Made by a program: the position numbers and the translations under genes. The notes beneath the pieces are model-generated. The model ran no database searches, was not told the origin of the DNA, and was given only the letters and a program-made list of their open reading frames with translations. Shown here piece after piece: positions 26,692 to 35,448 of a stretch of 64,000 nt of DNA (position 1 is the first letter of the stretch; every line of letters begins with the position of its first letter). Source of the DNA: Akkermansia sp. RCC_12PD (GTDB lineage: Bacteria > Verrucomicrobiota > Verrucomicrobiia > Verrucomicrobiales > Akkermansiaceae); assembly GCF_036417355.1 (NCBI RefSeq), contig NZ_CP143889.1, forward strand, positions 1,426,001 to 1,490,000, given 5' to 3'.

Positions 26692-27876
26692 TCAGGCCTG
26701 CTGATCCTTGATGGTCACCTGGACGGGCAGTCCGGGAGCGAATATCTGGCTGGCGGGAACCTTGGGCGTCACGATGATGCGGCGTTTGCCGTCCGCTCCG
26801 GGAATGGGGCTGGCTTCCGTGATGACACCGGGAATCTGCATGTTCGTCACCTTGATGACGACGGTTTCCCCCACTTTAGGCGTGGCGGTGGAGTCTGGAA
26901 GGGTGGCCTGCACGATCAGTTCCGAGTCCGGGGGAACGATGGTGGCTATTTTGTCAAAGGCTTCCAGCTTGCCGCCGGGCTTGAGCTTTTCTGCCACGGG
27001 AATGGCCACCCATTTGTCCGCCACGTAGCCTCCGTAAAGCAGGATGCCGTTTTCCGGAGCCTTGAAGGAGGCCATTTCGCGGTCGGCTTTTAATTCGTTG
27101 TATTTGTCCTGGAGGCGGCGCAGGGACACCTCCGCTTCCGTAAGGGCTATTTTTTTCTGTTCCAGGTCGAATTCCGCCTGCTTGCGGGCTTCCGCCAGGT
27201 CCGTCTGCTTTTCCTTCACGGCCGTGGCGAAGTCTTCGCCCAGGCGGTGGATATTGCGTAGCTTGGCCAGTTCCGCGACCAGTTTGGCACCCTGGACGGC
27301 GAACTCGCTTTCTCCCAGCTCATTCTTCAGCCGTTTCAGGATGATTTCCTCCGTTTCTTCCGCCACCTGGTCGTCCTTGTACATCTTGGTGAGCTGGTTC
27401 AACTCCTCCTGCTTGTAGGACATGTAGCGCAGGGCCTTGTTGACGCGTTCCTCCTCTTCCGCCAGCATGCGGGCCTTGCGCTTTTCCAGGAAATCCTTCT
27501 GGTCCTCCTCCGTGCGCGTCAGGGCCGTCTGGAATTTCTGAAGGCTCATGGCGGAACGCTCCTTCTGCTGGTCCAGCGCGTAACGGAGTTTCAGCACTTC
27601 CAGATTCTTGCTCTTGATGGCCCGCTCGTAATCTTCAATGCTCTTGTCCAGCGTACGGAAATCCGCCTGGGCCACGGAATCTCCCTTCTTGACGGAGCTG
27701 CCCTGGGGCATGATGCCGATCAGGAAAATGTCGGAACTTCCCTTGGGGGCAAAGGAGATGGACTTGGTGTTCTTTTTGGGCAGCAGAATGCCTGGAGCGA
27801 TGGAGTCGGCCAAGGCGGCTCCCCCCATGAGGAGAGCGGCGAGAAGGCCGGTGGCGGTAAGGGATGTATGCTTCAT
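26692..27876 (-). CDS. HlyD-like periplasmic adaptor (membrane fusion) protein
   Basis: A 394-residue secreted protein with signal peptide (MKHTSLTATGLLAALLMGGAALA). It has the order of a periplasmic adaptor: a short lipoyl-like half-motif (APKGSSDIFLIGIMPQGSSVKKGDSVAQ), a long alpha-hairpin coiled coil (residues about 70-250, Glu/Lys/Gln-rich), the second lipoyl half (MASFKAPENGILLY), and a beta-barrel/membrane-proximal part ending VTPKVPASQIFAPGLPVQVTI. Adaptors normally bridge an inner-membrane pump and an outer-membrane channel; neither gene is nearby. Instead it leads into two toroid genes and two GH43 genes. A TTG two codons upstream could also start it. Confidence 0.84.
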   Translation of the reverse strand: MKHTSLTATGLLAALLMGGAALADSIAPGILLPKKNTKSISFAPKGSSDIFLIGIMPQGSSVKKGDSVAQADFRTLDKSIEDYERAIKSKNLEVLKLRYALDQQKERSAMSLQKFQTALTRTEEDQKDFLEKRKARMLAEEEERVNKALRYMSYKQEELNQLTKMYKDDQVAEETEEIILKRLKNELGESEFAVQGAKLVAELAKLRNIHRLGEDFATAVKEKQTDLAEARKQAEFDLEQKKIALTEAEVSLRRLQDKYNELKADREMASFKAPENGILLYGGYVADKWVAIPVAEKLKPGGKLEAFDKIATIVPPDSELIVQATLPDSTATPKVGETVVIKVTNMQIPGVITEASPIPGADGKRRIIVTPKVPASQIFAPGLPVQVTIKDQQA

Positions 27877-27903
27877 ATACAATGGTATGCAATCGGAGAT
27901 GAA

Positions 27904-28584
27904 TCAGGATTGGCGTGCGGAGAATGGGACGAAGCGCCCCTTCTTTCCAAGAATAACGGTGTGAAACGTAGTTTTCTTTCCTTTATGTGAAGCGGGCACC
28001 GCTTCCGTGCTGACTTCGAAGCCCGCTTTCTGCAGGGTGCGCACCAGCCGGGTGTCCGGACGGGCTACGGTGATGACCAGCAGGCCCCCCTGCTTGAGGG
28101 CGGCAAAATAATCGGAAGCTTCCGCTACGCTCAGGTTCATGCGGTCGTGCGTGGAACGGCACAAAATGGCGTGAAAGGCCTTCTGCTGCTTGCGGGCTAC
28201 CTGGAGAGCGGTGGAAAATTCCACGCTGACGCGGGGATCATGCAGGAATCCGGGACGTTCCCCATCCAGAAATTCCCGGTGCCAGTCCACCAGCTCCCTG
28301 CACGGTTCCGCCACGACGAAGCTGGCTTTTTCCCTCTGGACCTGGTCCATCAGGGAAAACAGGGTGAAGCCCAGGCCAAGGCCGTCCAGAAGGAAGGAGG
28401 GCTGGTTGGCCCTCTTGACGGGCGCCGTGGCAATGGCCGCCGCCGTTTCATTGCTTCCGTGGGAAAAACTGGAAGCCGTCTGCATGCCGTCCCTGAGCAG
28501 AAAATGGAAGCCGTCCCGTTCCCAGAGTTCAAGAATGGAGCCGTCGGGCAATTGTGTGGAAGCTAGTTTGGTAATGGGTTTCAT
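27904..28584 (-). CDS. Spermidine-synthase-like methyltransferase-fold protein
   Basis: A 226-residue cytoplasmic protein with a Rossmann SAM-type fold: FLLDGLGLGFTLFSLMDQ as the nucleotide loop, SFVVAEPCRELVDWHREFL as the acidic second strand, DPRVSVEFSTALQVARKQQ, and FHAILCRSTHDRMNLSVAEASDYFAALKQGGLLVITV. The arrangement resembles spermidine-synthase-like proteins, but the aminopropyltransferase signature is not evident, so a methyltransferase or orphan role is as likely. It is the first gene of the six-gene minus-strand run, 27 bases before the adaptor. The upstream extension to 28707 is not family-like. Confidence 0.75.
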   Translation of the reverse strand: MKPITKLASTQLPDGSILELWERDGFHFLLRDGMQTASSFSHGSNETAAAIATAPVKRANQPSFLLDGLGLGFTLFSLMDQVQREKASFVVAEPCRELVDWHREFLDGERPGFLHDPRVSVEFSTALQVARKQQKAFHAILCRSTHDRMNLSVAEASDYFAALKQGGLLVITVARPDTRLVRTLQKAGFEVSTEAVPASHKGKKTTFHTVILGKKGRFVPFSARQS

Positions 28585-28773
28585 ATCAAATAATGCCGGT
28601 CGGACAGCGTAGGGAAGAACGCTTTTCAGGGCAAGTCCGGACAGCGTGTTTGGAGAGGAATACGGGCCTAATTGAAAAAAATTGCATGGAAAACGAACTT
28701 TGCGCATTCTTTTTCTTGATTTACGGACGGAAATAAGCGAGAGCTATCTTTCAGCACAGCTATTTTTTCCGAT

Positions 28774-29469
28774 ATGAGTAATCCACCACCCCCCTCCATT
28801 CCGGGCGGTACTCCGCCGCCGCCCACTCCTCCGCCGGCTCCGGCAGCGCCTTCCGTACCCCAGCCGCCCGTACCTCCTGCCGCGCCTCCCGTGTCCGGAG
28901 CACCCGCGCCGGCTGCTCCGCCCGCAGCTGCCGCTCCTACCATTCCTCTCCGCCCTGCCGGCCTGGGAGGAGGGATCAAGCTTGGCGGCGGCCTGAAGAC
29001 GGTTGCCCTTGGCTCCGCCACCACTCCTGTGGCTCCCGCAGCAGCGGCCCCTACCGTTCCCTTGGCTCCTCCCGGTGCAGGGATGGCTACCGCGCAGCTT
29101 CCGCAGGCCACCATCGGCCTGAATACGGCTCCCGCCGCGGCTCCCGTTTCTTCCGCTTCCTTTACGGCAAAAAAATTTGAACAGGACTCCGAGGAGGGCT
29201 CCAATACCCTTCTGAATGTTCTTTCCTTTGTTGCCCTGGCTTTTGCCCTGGCATTCGTCGGTTACCAGTATGCTACGGATACGTTGGAATCCCGCAGCAT
29301 GACGGGCTGGCTGGGCAGTGAAGAAAAGCCTGCCGCCGCAGCTCCCGCCGCCAGCGACGAGTCTGCCGATGACGCCGCCGCCGAGGAAGCGTCTGAAACG
29401 TCTGACGAAGCCGCTGCGGATGCCCCTGCTGATGATGCGTCCTCCGATGTCGCCGACGACGAAGAATAA
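28774..29469 (+). CDS. Pro/Ala-rich single-pass membrane protein
   Basis: A 231-residue low-complexity protein. Residues 1-60 are almost entirely Pro, Ala, Ser, Thr and Val (for example PPPPSIPGGTPPPPTPPP). Residues about 60-130 remain Ala/Pro/Gly-rich. A single hydrophobic helix follows (LLNVLSFVALAFALAFVGYQY, about 149-169), and the C-terminus is strongly acidic (Ala/Asp/Glu/Ser). No signal peptide precedes the Pro-rich part, so it is probably cytoplasmic with the acidic tail in the periplasm. It stands 38 bases before trxA. Function unknown; the start is fixed by the ATG after an AT-rich leader. Confidence 0.75.
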   Translation: MSNPPPPSIPGGTPPPPTPPPAPAAPSVPQPPVPPAAPPVSGAPAPAAPPAAAAPTIPLRPAGLGGGIKLGGGLKTVALGSATTPVAPAAAAPTVPLAPPGAGMATAQLPQATIGLNTAPAAAPVSSASFTAKKFEQDSEEGSNTLLNVLSFVALAFALAFVGYQYATDTLESRSMTGWLGSEEKPAAAAPAASDESADDAAAEEASETSDEAAADAPADDASSDVADDEE

Positions 29470-29507
29470 GTGAACATAACGGTTCTCCAAATACTCTAAG
29501 CGGTACT

Positions 29508-29825
29508 ATGGCAAACGTATTTTCTGAAGCAAATTTTGAGGATGAAGTCCTGAAGTCTGACATTCCTGTGCTTGTCGACTTCTGGGCTACATGGTGCGGC
29601 CCCTGCCGCATGATCGCTCCGATCATTGACCAGTTGGCTACGGAACTTGCCGGCAAGGTCAAGGTGGGCAAAGTGGATGTGGACGCCAACAACGGCCTGG
29701 CCGCTACCTATGGCGTGCGCACCATTCCTACTCTTTTGATCATCAAGGATGGAGAAATCATGGACACCATGGTGGGCGCCACTTCCAAGGACGCCATTCT
29801 CCAGCGCCTGCGCCCGGTCATGTAA
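29508..29825 (+). CDS. trxA: Thioredoxin
   Basis: A 105-residue classical thioredoxin, cytoplasmic dithiol reductant. The active site WCGPC is at residues 29-33 within VDFWATWCGPC, followed by MIAPIIDQLA and the cis-proline loop GVRTIPTLLIIKDGE. No signal peptide. Length is typical. It lies downstream of the Pro/Ala-rich membrane protein and is followed by an intrinsic terminator. Confidence 0.97.
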   Translation: MANVFSEANFEDEVLKSDIPVLVDFWATWCGPCRMIAPIIDQLATELAGKVKVGKVDVDANNGLAATYGVRTIPTLLIIKDGEIMDTMVGATSKDAILQRLRPVM

Positions 29826-29846
29826 CCGTTCGCGATTATTGATTTA

Positions 29847-29892
29847 ATACCGGCCTCCGGTGGGAAAATCCTGCCGAAGGCCGTATTTTTTA
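29847..29892 (+). terminator. Intrinsic terminator after trxA
   Basis: Imperfect GC-rich stem (ATACCGGCCTCCGG pairing with CCGAAGGCCGTAT, one bulge and one mismatch) followed by a run of six T, 22 bases after the trxA stop. Confidence 0.82.
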
Positions 29893-30525
29893 TCCGGGGG
29901 TGCTTCCTCTGCCTCTTCTGGATGGCGCTTGGGGTGCCTCTTGATCTGCCGGAAAAGCAGAATTTGTTTTTAGCAAACAAACTTGGGACAAGACAGAATT
30001 TGCGCAGAACATGTGCCTGAAAAGGCGGGAAAAGCGTGGTTATCCTTTATTTCTCGTGTCCGGTTATTAGTTTCCCATGTGATTATATTTCGTAGGCACA
30101 GCCGGGGTTTCTTGTGAAAACAAGCGGTTTCCCTTACAATTGAGCAGAGAGGATATTCTGGTCCTTCCGGACGCGCCTCATTCCTGCATAGCGGTACGTA
30201 GCTGGCAGCAGGGCCTTTCTTAAAGAAACCCTGCGGAAAGAAGATCAAGGAAAAAGAGCCGTCAGGCATATTGGCTGCCGGATGCAGTACCTGCAGCTTG
30301 TTTCCCATTCTTGTGGGGGAATGGACGGACGATAAGAAATAGGGAAAAGCAATATTCGTTCTTATCAGAACCATGATATTTGTTTATCCCATATGTTGAA
30401 TTGGCTGGAATAAATCCATAAATTTGCATATGATCCATTAATTTGATTTTTTCAAGACAAACATCTCATGACGAATAGGAGGAATAATTTCTAAAACATT
30501 TGCAAGCAACAATATATCGGTAAAA

Positions 30526-30546
30526 AAGGAAGATATTATCTTCCTT
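30526..30546. promoter_or_regulatory. Perfect palindrome overlapping a promoter
   Basis: AAGGAAGAT-ATT-ATCTTCCTT, a perfect 9-3-9 palindrome, ends on the first bases of a TTGACT (30545-30550) that resembles a -35 element, with TATAAA-like sequence at 30566-30571 and the ATG at 30582. Position and symmetry suggest a repressor operator, or a hairpin in the 5' region if transcription starts earlier. Confidence 0.5.
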
Positions 30547-30581
30547 GACTTCCTTCTGTATTATATATAAATTTAGTTAAT

Positions 30582-31022
30582 ATGAAGAAATTAATAAAAA
30601 TAATGATTTTATTTTTATTAGGTGCCGCAGCGCTGTTTGCAGCCTACTTGTATATTAAACAGCAGACGGTGGACAGCAGACAAAGATCCATGGCTAATAC
30701 GGCGGCAATTTCAAGTATGTTTCTATCGTCCGTTTCCCATCAGTACCACTGCCGTTTCTCTACTTTGGGCGGCACCTGGTCCCTGGAAAAATTCACGAAG
30801 TCATATGGATTGGCTTTTGAAAATGAAGGCAATCCTGAAGCCTGGCAAGAATTGAAACGGCGCATTAATGACGGGACGATAGAAAAAGAATTTTATAATT
30901 TGTGGATATACATCGGAGCTTCTCCCACCATTGATATGGAAATTAATGAGGAGAATAAATTTATTAAAGTTATCATCAGTACGGAAAAGTCTCCATCCCA
31001 GAGTATGTTTTATCATTTATGA
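30582..31022 (+). CDS. Small membrane-anchored hypothetical protein
   Basis: A 146-residue protein with an N-terminal signal-anchor (KKLIKIMILFLLGAAALFAAYLY, residues 2-24) and a periplasmic body of about 120 residues with no recognised family. Visible stretches include HYHCRFSTLGGTW-like and KFTKSYGLAFENEG; a single Cys is at about residue 57. Codon use is more AT-rich than in neighbouring genes, and it begins an AT-rich patch (30.4-31.5 kb) of small unknown genes, which may reflect horizontal origin. No Shine-Dalgarno; the leader is AT-rich. Confidence 0.62.
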   Translation: MKKLIKIMILFLLGAAALFAAYLYIKQQTVDSRQRSMANTAAISSMFLSSVSHQYHCRFSTLGGTWSLEKFTKSYGLAFENEGNPEAWQELKRRINDGTIEKEFYNLWIYIGASPTIDMEINEENKFIKVIISTEKSPSQSMFYHL

Positions 31023-31140
31023 AAAATGGATAAAACAGGAAATAACCCCGCTTCTTATTCGAAAATCATATCGGTCGCACCATTTATAAAATTTATTTCG
31101 CGTAACGTATATTTTTATTTTTTCTTAAGAAATTGAAGCC

Positions 31141-31410
31141 ATGCCTTTAATATTTTTATTTTTTATATTGTACTTGATCCCCTTGTTTCTTTCCGCCATC
31201 GCGAAAGATTCGGAAATATCGCTCATTTTTAATATCATAGCTATCATCTTCGGCAGTGTTCCTGTTGTTTTAATTACGCTTACACTATGTTTGGTCCATG
31301 GAATAGCATACGGGTTGCTTGCAGGATTATTGTTGTTTGTATTATTGTTTTTTATCAGCAAGGGGATTCGTTTTGTTATTTTTAAAGCAGTTTCAACTAA
31401 TGTAAATTGA
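31141..31410 (+). CDS. Very small hydrophobic membrane protein
   Basis: An 89-residue, almost wholly hydrophobic protein with two or three membrane helices (about residues 3-20, 28-52 and 57-80) and a short polar loop (AKDSEI). No family recognised. It is AT-rich like the preceding gene and lies 118 bases after it. The reverse strand frame over the same bases is Asn/Lys-rich and is judged a shadow. Confidence 0.55.
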   Translation: MPLIFLFFILYLIPLFLSAIAKDSEISLIFNIIAIIFGSVPVVLITLTLCLVHGIAYGLLAGLLLFVLLFFISKGIRFVIFKAVSTNVN

Positions 31411-31503
31411 AATCTCCTGAATATTCAGGAATATATAATACAAAATGAAGAATTATAAATGAATGGGAAGAAATGAATTTTCATTTTATCCGTTTTTATT
31501 GCT

Positions 31504-32106
31504 ATGAAGCCGATCAAATTTCTTCTTGTTCCCGTAGCACTGTTTTTGGGACTGGGGAATTGCATCGCTGCTGGAGATGCTGAACTCCCCGGCAAATGGA
31601 CGACTTTCGGAAAAGGAGAAGAACGGGGGCGTTTTGCCCGGTGCTTCATCATCAGTTATCCAAGCAGTTTCACCATTGATCCCGCCAGTGGAATATCATT
31701 TAGTCCCGATATAGGAAGAGATGTTCGCATTCCGGAGGGAAACCTGCACACCCTTGTTTTGCATGATGAGAAAAAATCATTGGAAGTCAGGGCCAGCACC
31801 TACGGATTTATAACCGAGGACTTTTACGTCCCGCGCGGTTTTGAGACCCCGAGGGAGGTCATACTGGCTGACCTTTTCACTCACAGACCGATAACTAAAA
31901 TTATTAGAACAAAGCATTACGATCTTTTTTACAGTGAAACGGACAAGAGAGTGTGCGCACTTTATCTGTATCGAAAGGAAGGCTGGAATGCGAGCTATCA
32001 AACTCTCACATTTTTATTTCGCAATGGCACCACTTTTGAGGATCATGAGGAAATTGTTAAGAAAATCATGGAGGGGTTTATCCCGTATTTTGCGCGTTCG
32101 GACTAG
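31504..32106 (+). CDS. Secreted hypothetical protein
   Basis: A 200-residue protein with a clear signal peptide (MKPIKFLLVPVALFLGLGNCIAA). The mature part is mixed alpha/beta with many aromatics and charged residues, for example FIISYPSSFTIDPASGISFS and KHYDLFYSETDKRVCALYLY. The pattern, a beta-rich start then a late helix (FEDHEEIVKKIMEGF), is common in small periplasmic proteins that judge noise in PsbP-like or lipoprotein folds, but no specific match is claimed. It is the third of the small unknown genes here. Confidence 0.65.
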   Translation: MKPIKFLLVPVALFLGLGNCIAAGDAELPGKWTTFGKGEERGRFARCFIISYPSSFTIDPASGISFSPDIGRDVRIPEGNLHTLVLHDEKKSLEVRASTYGFITEDFYVPRGFETPREVILADLFTHRPITKIIRTKHYDLFYSETDKRVCALYLYRKEGWNASYQTLTFLFRNGTTFEDHEEIVKKIMEGFIPYFARSD

Positions 32107-32533
32107 TTCATGTGGGCGGTGTTTCTCCCGGGGTAAGGTTGGGGAGCCGGAGTTGGAGATTATTAGATATAGAATCTTGTAAAGTTCTTTCTCAGGAACC
32201 GCGGGGTTGCTTGAGGGCTGTATTCCAGGAATTGTTGATCCAGCCTTTTCTATGCGTGTTTCAGGTTTTCCAGTCCTTTTCGGTCAAGAGGCATTCCCGG
32301 AGAGGATGGGGAGAACCGGGATTTTAACGGACAGGCGGGTTTAAATGGATGAATCCGGCAGACAATGTATATCGGGCCGTCTGCGGGGATGCAGGCCGTT
32401 GCGAAACTTGTTCCTGTCCGGCGGTGACGCACCCGCTTGCTTCATTCCTTTTTGCTTGGCATGAGGAGCATTGCGACATACATTGAAGAATAAATTCCAC
32501 TGGGTGGAGTTGCCTTTCAACATCCCTGACGCC
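32107..32533. other. Intergenic region before the C39-like peptidase gene
   Basis: 427 bases with no gene or strong repeat seen. The minus-strand open frames that cross it are extensions of shadows of the peptidase gene. A promoter for the gene at 32534 must lie here but no clear elements were found. Confidence 0.4.
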
Positions 32534-33814
32534 ATGAAATTCATTTCTTTCTTTTTGTCCGTATTCACGAGTTGCTGCCTGCTGTCCGCTGCTTTGGCAG
32601 GCGGTGACATGGCTCCGGATTTGAAGTCCGGTTCCTTCTGGAGTTCGTCTAGGGAGGACTTGTTCGGCAAGTATTTTAATGGAGAAGCGGGCGGTTGGGT
32701 GGACAAGGAGAAAACCCAGCTCCGCATGGCCAGGCCCCGGATCAAGATAGGGGAAATTTCCCTGGGAGAGACTTTGGTGAACTGGAAGGATAATACACCC
32801 CAATCCATGACCGTCATGATTTACAACAAGGGGGACAACGGGGCGATTGACCGGGATGAGTTTGAAGCGCGCCTGGAGCGTGTCAAGGCGGCCCTGGACA
32901 CCCTCACCGGCGTGAAGTCCAAGGAATACCGCGCCTCCCGCCGTGAAGCCGTGGTGAAGGTGAACGGCTGGTCCTGGGTATGGGACAAGGGAGCCGCCGT
33001 GGTGGAGGCCAACTCGTCGCGTGAGGGCCGGGAGTTCGAGGCGGAATTCATCCGTCTGAAAGTAGGGCCTACGGAAGCTTCCATCGCCCGGGCGGACACG
33101 TCCTCCCGCGCGAAAAAGGCGGACATCAAGCAGCATGTGAAGAAGGAAGGGAAGCGCATCGTGATTCAGGACATCCCCATGGTGGACCAGGGACAGAAAG
33201 GCTACTGCGTGGTGGCTACTGCCGCCCGTGTGTTCGCTTATTATGGAATGGATTATGTGGATCAGCACGAACTGGCCTCCTTGGGCAATACGTCCGCTTC
33301 CGGAGGAACAAGCACTGCTGAAATGGCGGAAAACCTGAAGAAAATAGGAGCGCGGTTCCAAATCAGGATCCGTGTTCTGGATTCCCTGACGGATTACCGT
33401 GATTTCAATAATATATTGAAATCCTACAACCGGGCGGCTTCCAAGCTGAAGAAGGAGAAAGTGGACAGCCAGACGAGCTGGCCGGCCTTCTGGGACAATG
33501 CGGACGGTGAAGTGCTTAAACTGGCGCGGGCGGGTTCCCAGAGCCAGGTGGACAAATGGATCAATTCCATCCGCCCCTATATTACTGCGGGTATTCCCGT
33601 TCTCTGGTCCGTGCAGCTGGGCATCGTGCCGGAGCCCAAGAGGCTGTCCCAGACCCGCGGCGGCCACCTGCGCCTGATCATTGGCTTTGATGAGGAAAAG
33701 AAAACGGTCATTTTTTCCGATTCATGGGGCGCGGAGCATACAGAGAAAGAAATGCCCGTGGCTGACGCCATCGCTATCACGACGGGACGCCAGGTCCTGC
33801 AGCCGTCCAAATAA
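32534..33814 (+). CDS. Secreted C39-like cysteine peptidase
   Basis: A 426-residue secreted protein: signal peptide MKFISFFLSVFTSCCLLSAALAGG, an N-terminal region of about 190 residues of unknown fold, then a papain-like C39 domain. The catalytic features are visible: MVDQGQKGYCVVATAARVF with the nucleophile Cys at about 225 and its oxyanion-hole Gln just before, RGGHLRLIIGFDEE with His about 378, and IFSDSWG with Asp about 396. C39 peptidases cleave leader peptides after double glycine in bacteriocin export, but free secreted versions occur with other or unknown substrates. No ABC transporter is fused or adjacent. The upstream in-frame start at 32471 would bury the signal peptide. Confidence 0.84.
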   Translation: MKFISFFLSVFTSCCLLSAALAGGDMAPDLKSGSFWSSSREDLFGKYFNGEAGGWVDKEKTQLRMARPRIKIGEISLGETLVNWKDNTPQSMTVMIYNKGDNGAIDRDEFEARLERVKAALDTLTGVKSKEYRASRREAVVKVNGWSWVWDKGAAVVEANSSREGREFEAEFIRLKVGPTEASIARADTSSRAKKADIKQHVKKEGKRIVIQDIPMVDQGQKGYCVVATAARVFAYYGMDYVDQHELASLGNTSASGGTSTAEMAENLKKIGARFQIRIRVLDSLTDYRDFNNILKSYNRAASKLKKEKVDSQTSWPAFWDNADGEVLKLARAGSQSQVDKWINSIRPYITAGIPVLWSVQLGIVPEPKRLSQTRGGHLRLIIGFDEEKKTVIFSDSWGAEHTEKEMPVADAIAITTGRQVLQPSK

Positions 33815-33915
33815 GTACGGAAGGCTTTTACAGCCCGACGAAAGAATCGCAGAATATTTCCCTTTCCGGGGCACTTCTGGCTGGCTTGCGGGCAGGAGCG
33901 TATTATACTTGCGCC

Positions 33916-35286
33916 ATGATCAGCAGAACATTGGTAAAACACGCCCTGTCCAGTGAAGCGGAGATTCCGGACATGCTGGTGCAGGGCTGGGTGCGTACGC
34001 GCCGGGATTCCAAGGCGTTTTCCTTTCTGGAGATCAATGACGGCTCCAGCGTGGCCTCCCTCCAGGTGGTGGCGGATGCGGGCATCCGCGGCTATGAACG
34101 GATTGCAGAGATGACGACCGGGGCCGCGGTGAGCATCCGCGGCGCCCTGGTAGCCGGGCAGGGAAAGCAGCGCTGGGAATTGCGCGCTTCTTCCCTGGAG
34201 CTGGTCGGCGCCGCTCCGGAATCCTACCCTCTGCAGAAGAAAGGGCACACGCCGGAGTTTCTGCGTTCCATCGCCCATTTGCGCCCTCGCACCAACCTGT
34301 TCGGCGCGGTGTTCCGCATGCGCAGCCGTCTGGCTGCATCCATCCACCGGTTTTTTCAGTCCAGGGACTTTGTCTGGGTCAGTACGCCCATCATTACCGC
34401 CAGCGATTGTGAAGGGGCGGGAGAAATGTTCCGCGTAACAACGCTGGACGTGGGTGATGCCGCCTCCCGCGACGCCGCCCGGGATTTCTTCGGGAAAGCG
34501 GCTTATCTGACCGTGAGCGGACAGTTGGAAGGGGAGGCTTTTGCCTGTGCCCTGAGCAATATTTATACGTTCGGCCCCACGTTCCGGGCGGAAAATTCCA
34601 ACACTACGCGCCATGCGGCGGAGTTCTGGATGGTGGAGCCGGAAATGGCTTTTTGCGACCTGCGCGGGGACATGGACATGGCGGAGGCATTTGTCCGGGA
34701 ACTGGTCCGTGACGCCTTGGAGAACAGCGCGGAAGAGATCGAATTCCTGAACCGGTTTGTGGACAAGGGTCTGCGGGAGCGCCTGGAGCACGTGAAGGAT
34801 ACGCCGTTCGTGCGTTGTTCCTATACGGAAGCCGTGGACATTCTTCTCAAGAGCGGGAGAACATTTGATTTTCCGGTCTCCTGGGGAATCAACCTGCAGA
34901 GCGAGCATGAACGCTTCCTGACGGAGGAACATTTCAAGAGCCCGGTCATCGTGTACGATTATCCCAAGGAGATCAAACCTTTCTACATGCGTCTCAATGA
35001 CGACGGCAGGACCGTCACCGCCATGGATGTGCTGGTTCCCGGAATCGGCGAAATCGTGGGGGGAAGCCAGCGCGAGGAACGGCTGGACATTCTGCTGGAA
35101 AACATGAAGCGGCAGGGCATGAACGAGGAAGCCTACCGCTGGTATGCCGACTTGCGCCGTTACGGTTCCGTTCCCCACGCCGGATTCGGAGCCGGGTTTG
35201 AACGCCTGCTGATGTTCATCACGGGCGTAACGAACATCCGGGACGTGCTGCCGTTTGCCCGCACGCCGCGGAATTGCGAGTTTTAA
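33916..35286 (+). CDS. asnS: Asparagine--tRNA ligase
   Basis: Class IIb aminoacyl-tRNA synthetase charging tRNA-Asn, 456 residues. An N-terminal OB-fold (LVQGWVRTRRDSKAFSFLEINDGS) binds the anticodon. The catalytic part holds VWVSTPIITASDCEGAGEMF, LTVSGQLEGEAFACALS, motif 2 (TFRAENSNTTRHAAEFWMVE) and motif 3 (GFGAGFERLLMFITG, then NIRDVLPFARTP). The SDCEGAGE and NIRDV forms are typical of AsnS rather than AspS. The start at 33916 fits; the open frame begins 10 codons earlier. Confidence 0.97.
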   Translation: MISRTLVKHALSSEAEIPDMLVQGWVRTRRDSKAFSFLEINDGSSVASLQVVADAGIRGYERIAEMTTGAAVSIRGALVAGQGKQRWELRASSLELVGAAPESYPLQKKGHTPEFLRSIAHLRPRTNLFGAVFRMRSRLAASIHRFFQSRDFVWVSTPIITASDCEGAGEMFRVTTLDVGDAASRDAARDFFGKAAYLTVSGQLEGEAFACALSNIYTFGPTFRAENSNTTRHAAEFWMVEPEMAFCDLRGDMDMAEAFVRELVRDALENSAEEIEFLNRFVDKGLRERLEHVKDTPFVRCSYTEAVDILLKSGRTFDFPVSWGINLQSEHERFLTEEHFKSPVIVYDYPKEIKPFYMRLNDDGRTVTAMDVLVPGIGEIVGGSQREERLDILLENMKRQGMNEEAYRWYADLRRYGSVPHAGFGAGFERLLMFITGVTNIRDVLPFARTPRNCEF

Positions 35287-35394
35287 CGTTCAGGCGGCAG
35301 GCCGTGCCGCCGTTTCCGGCCGTGAAGCATATGGACCTGCAGTCCCCTTTTTTATAGGGTAAACGGTCTTTCCGCGGAGCGGAGAAAATCAAAA

Positions 35395-35423
35395 GCCCGG
35401 CTTTCCCTGGGGAAAAGCCGGGC
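35395..35423 (-). terminator. Terminator between asnS and the PEP-CTERM gene
   Basis: A GC-rich stem (GCCCGGCTTT with complement) and short loop between two converging genes. On the minus strand it is followed by TTTTGATTTT, so it should end the PEP-CTERM transcript; it could also slow asnS readthrough. Confidence 0.75.
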
Positions 35424-35448
35424 AAAATGGATTGCCGGGAAACGGTGG

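Larger units (their letters stand above)
29826..30581. other. 756-base intergenic region, becoming AT-rich
   Basis: Holds the trxA terminator (29847-29892), then about 550 bases without a credible gene: a 134-codon minus-strand frame at 29970-30374 has no family resemblance and an unlikely composition. From about 30400 the base composition turns strongly AT-rich. The last 60 bases carry a perfect palindrome and a likely promoter for the gene at 30582. No tRNA-like T-loop or other RNA signature was seen. Confidence 0.5.

Noticed and set aside
29970-30374. 134-codon minus-strand frame in the gap after trxA
   Set aside because: No signal, motif or ribosome-binding sequence; composition rich in Cys, Arg, Pro and Ser as in chance frames.
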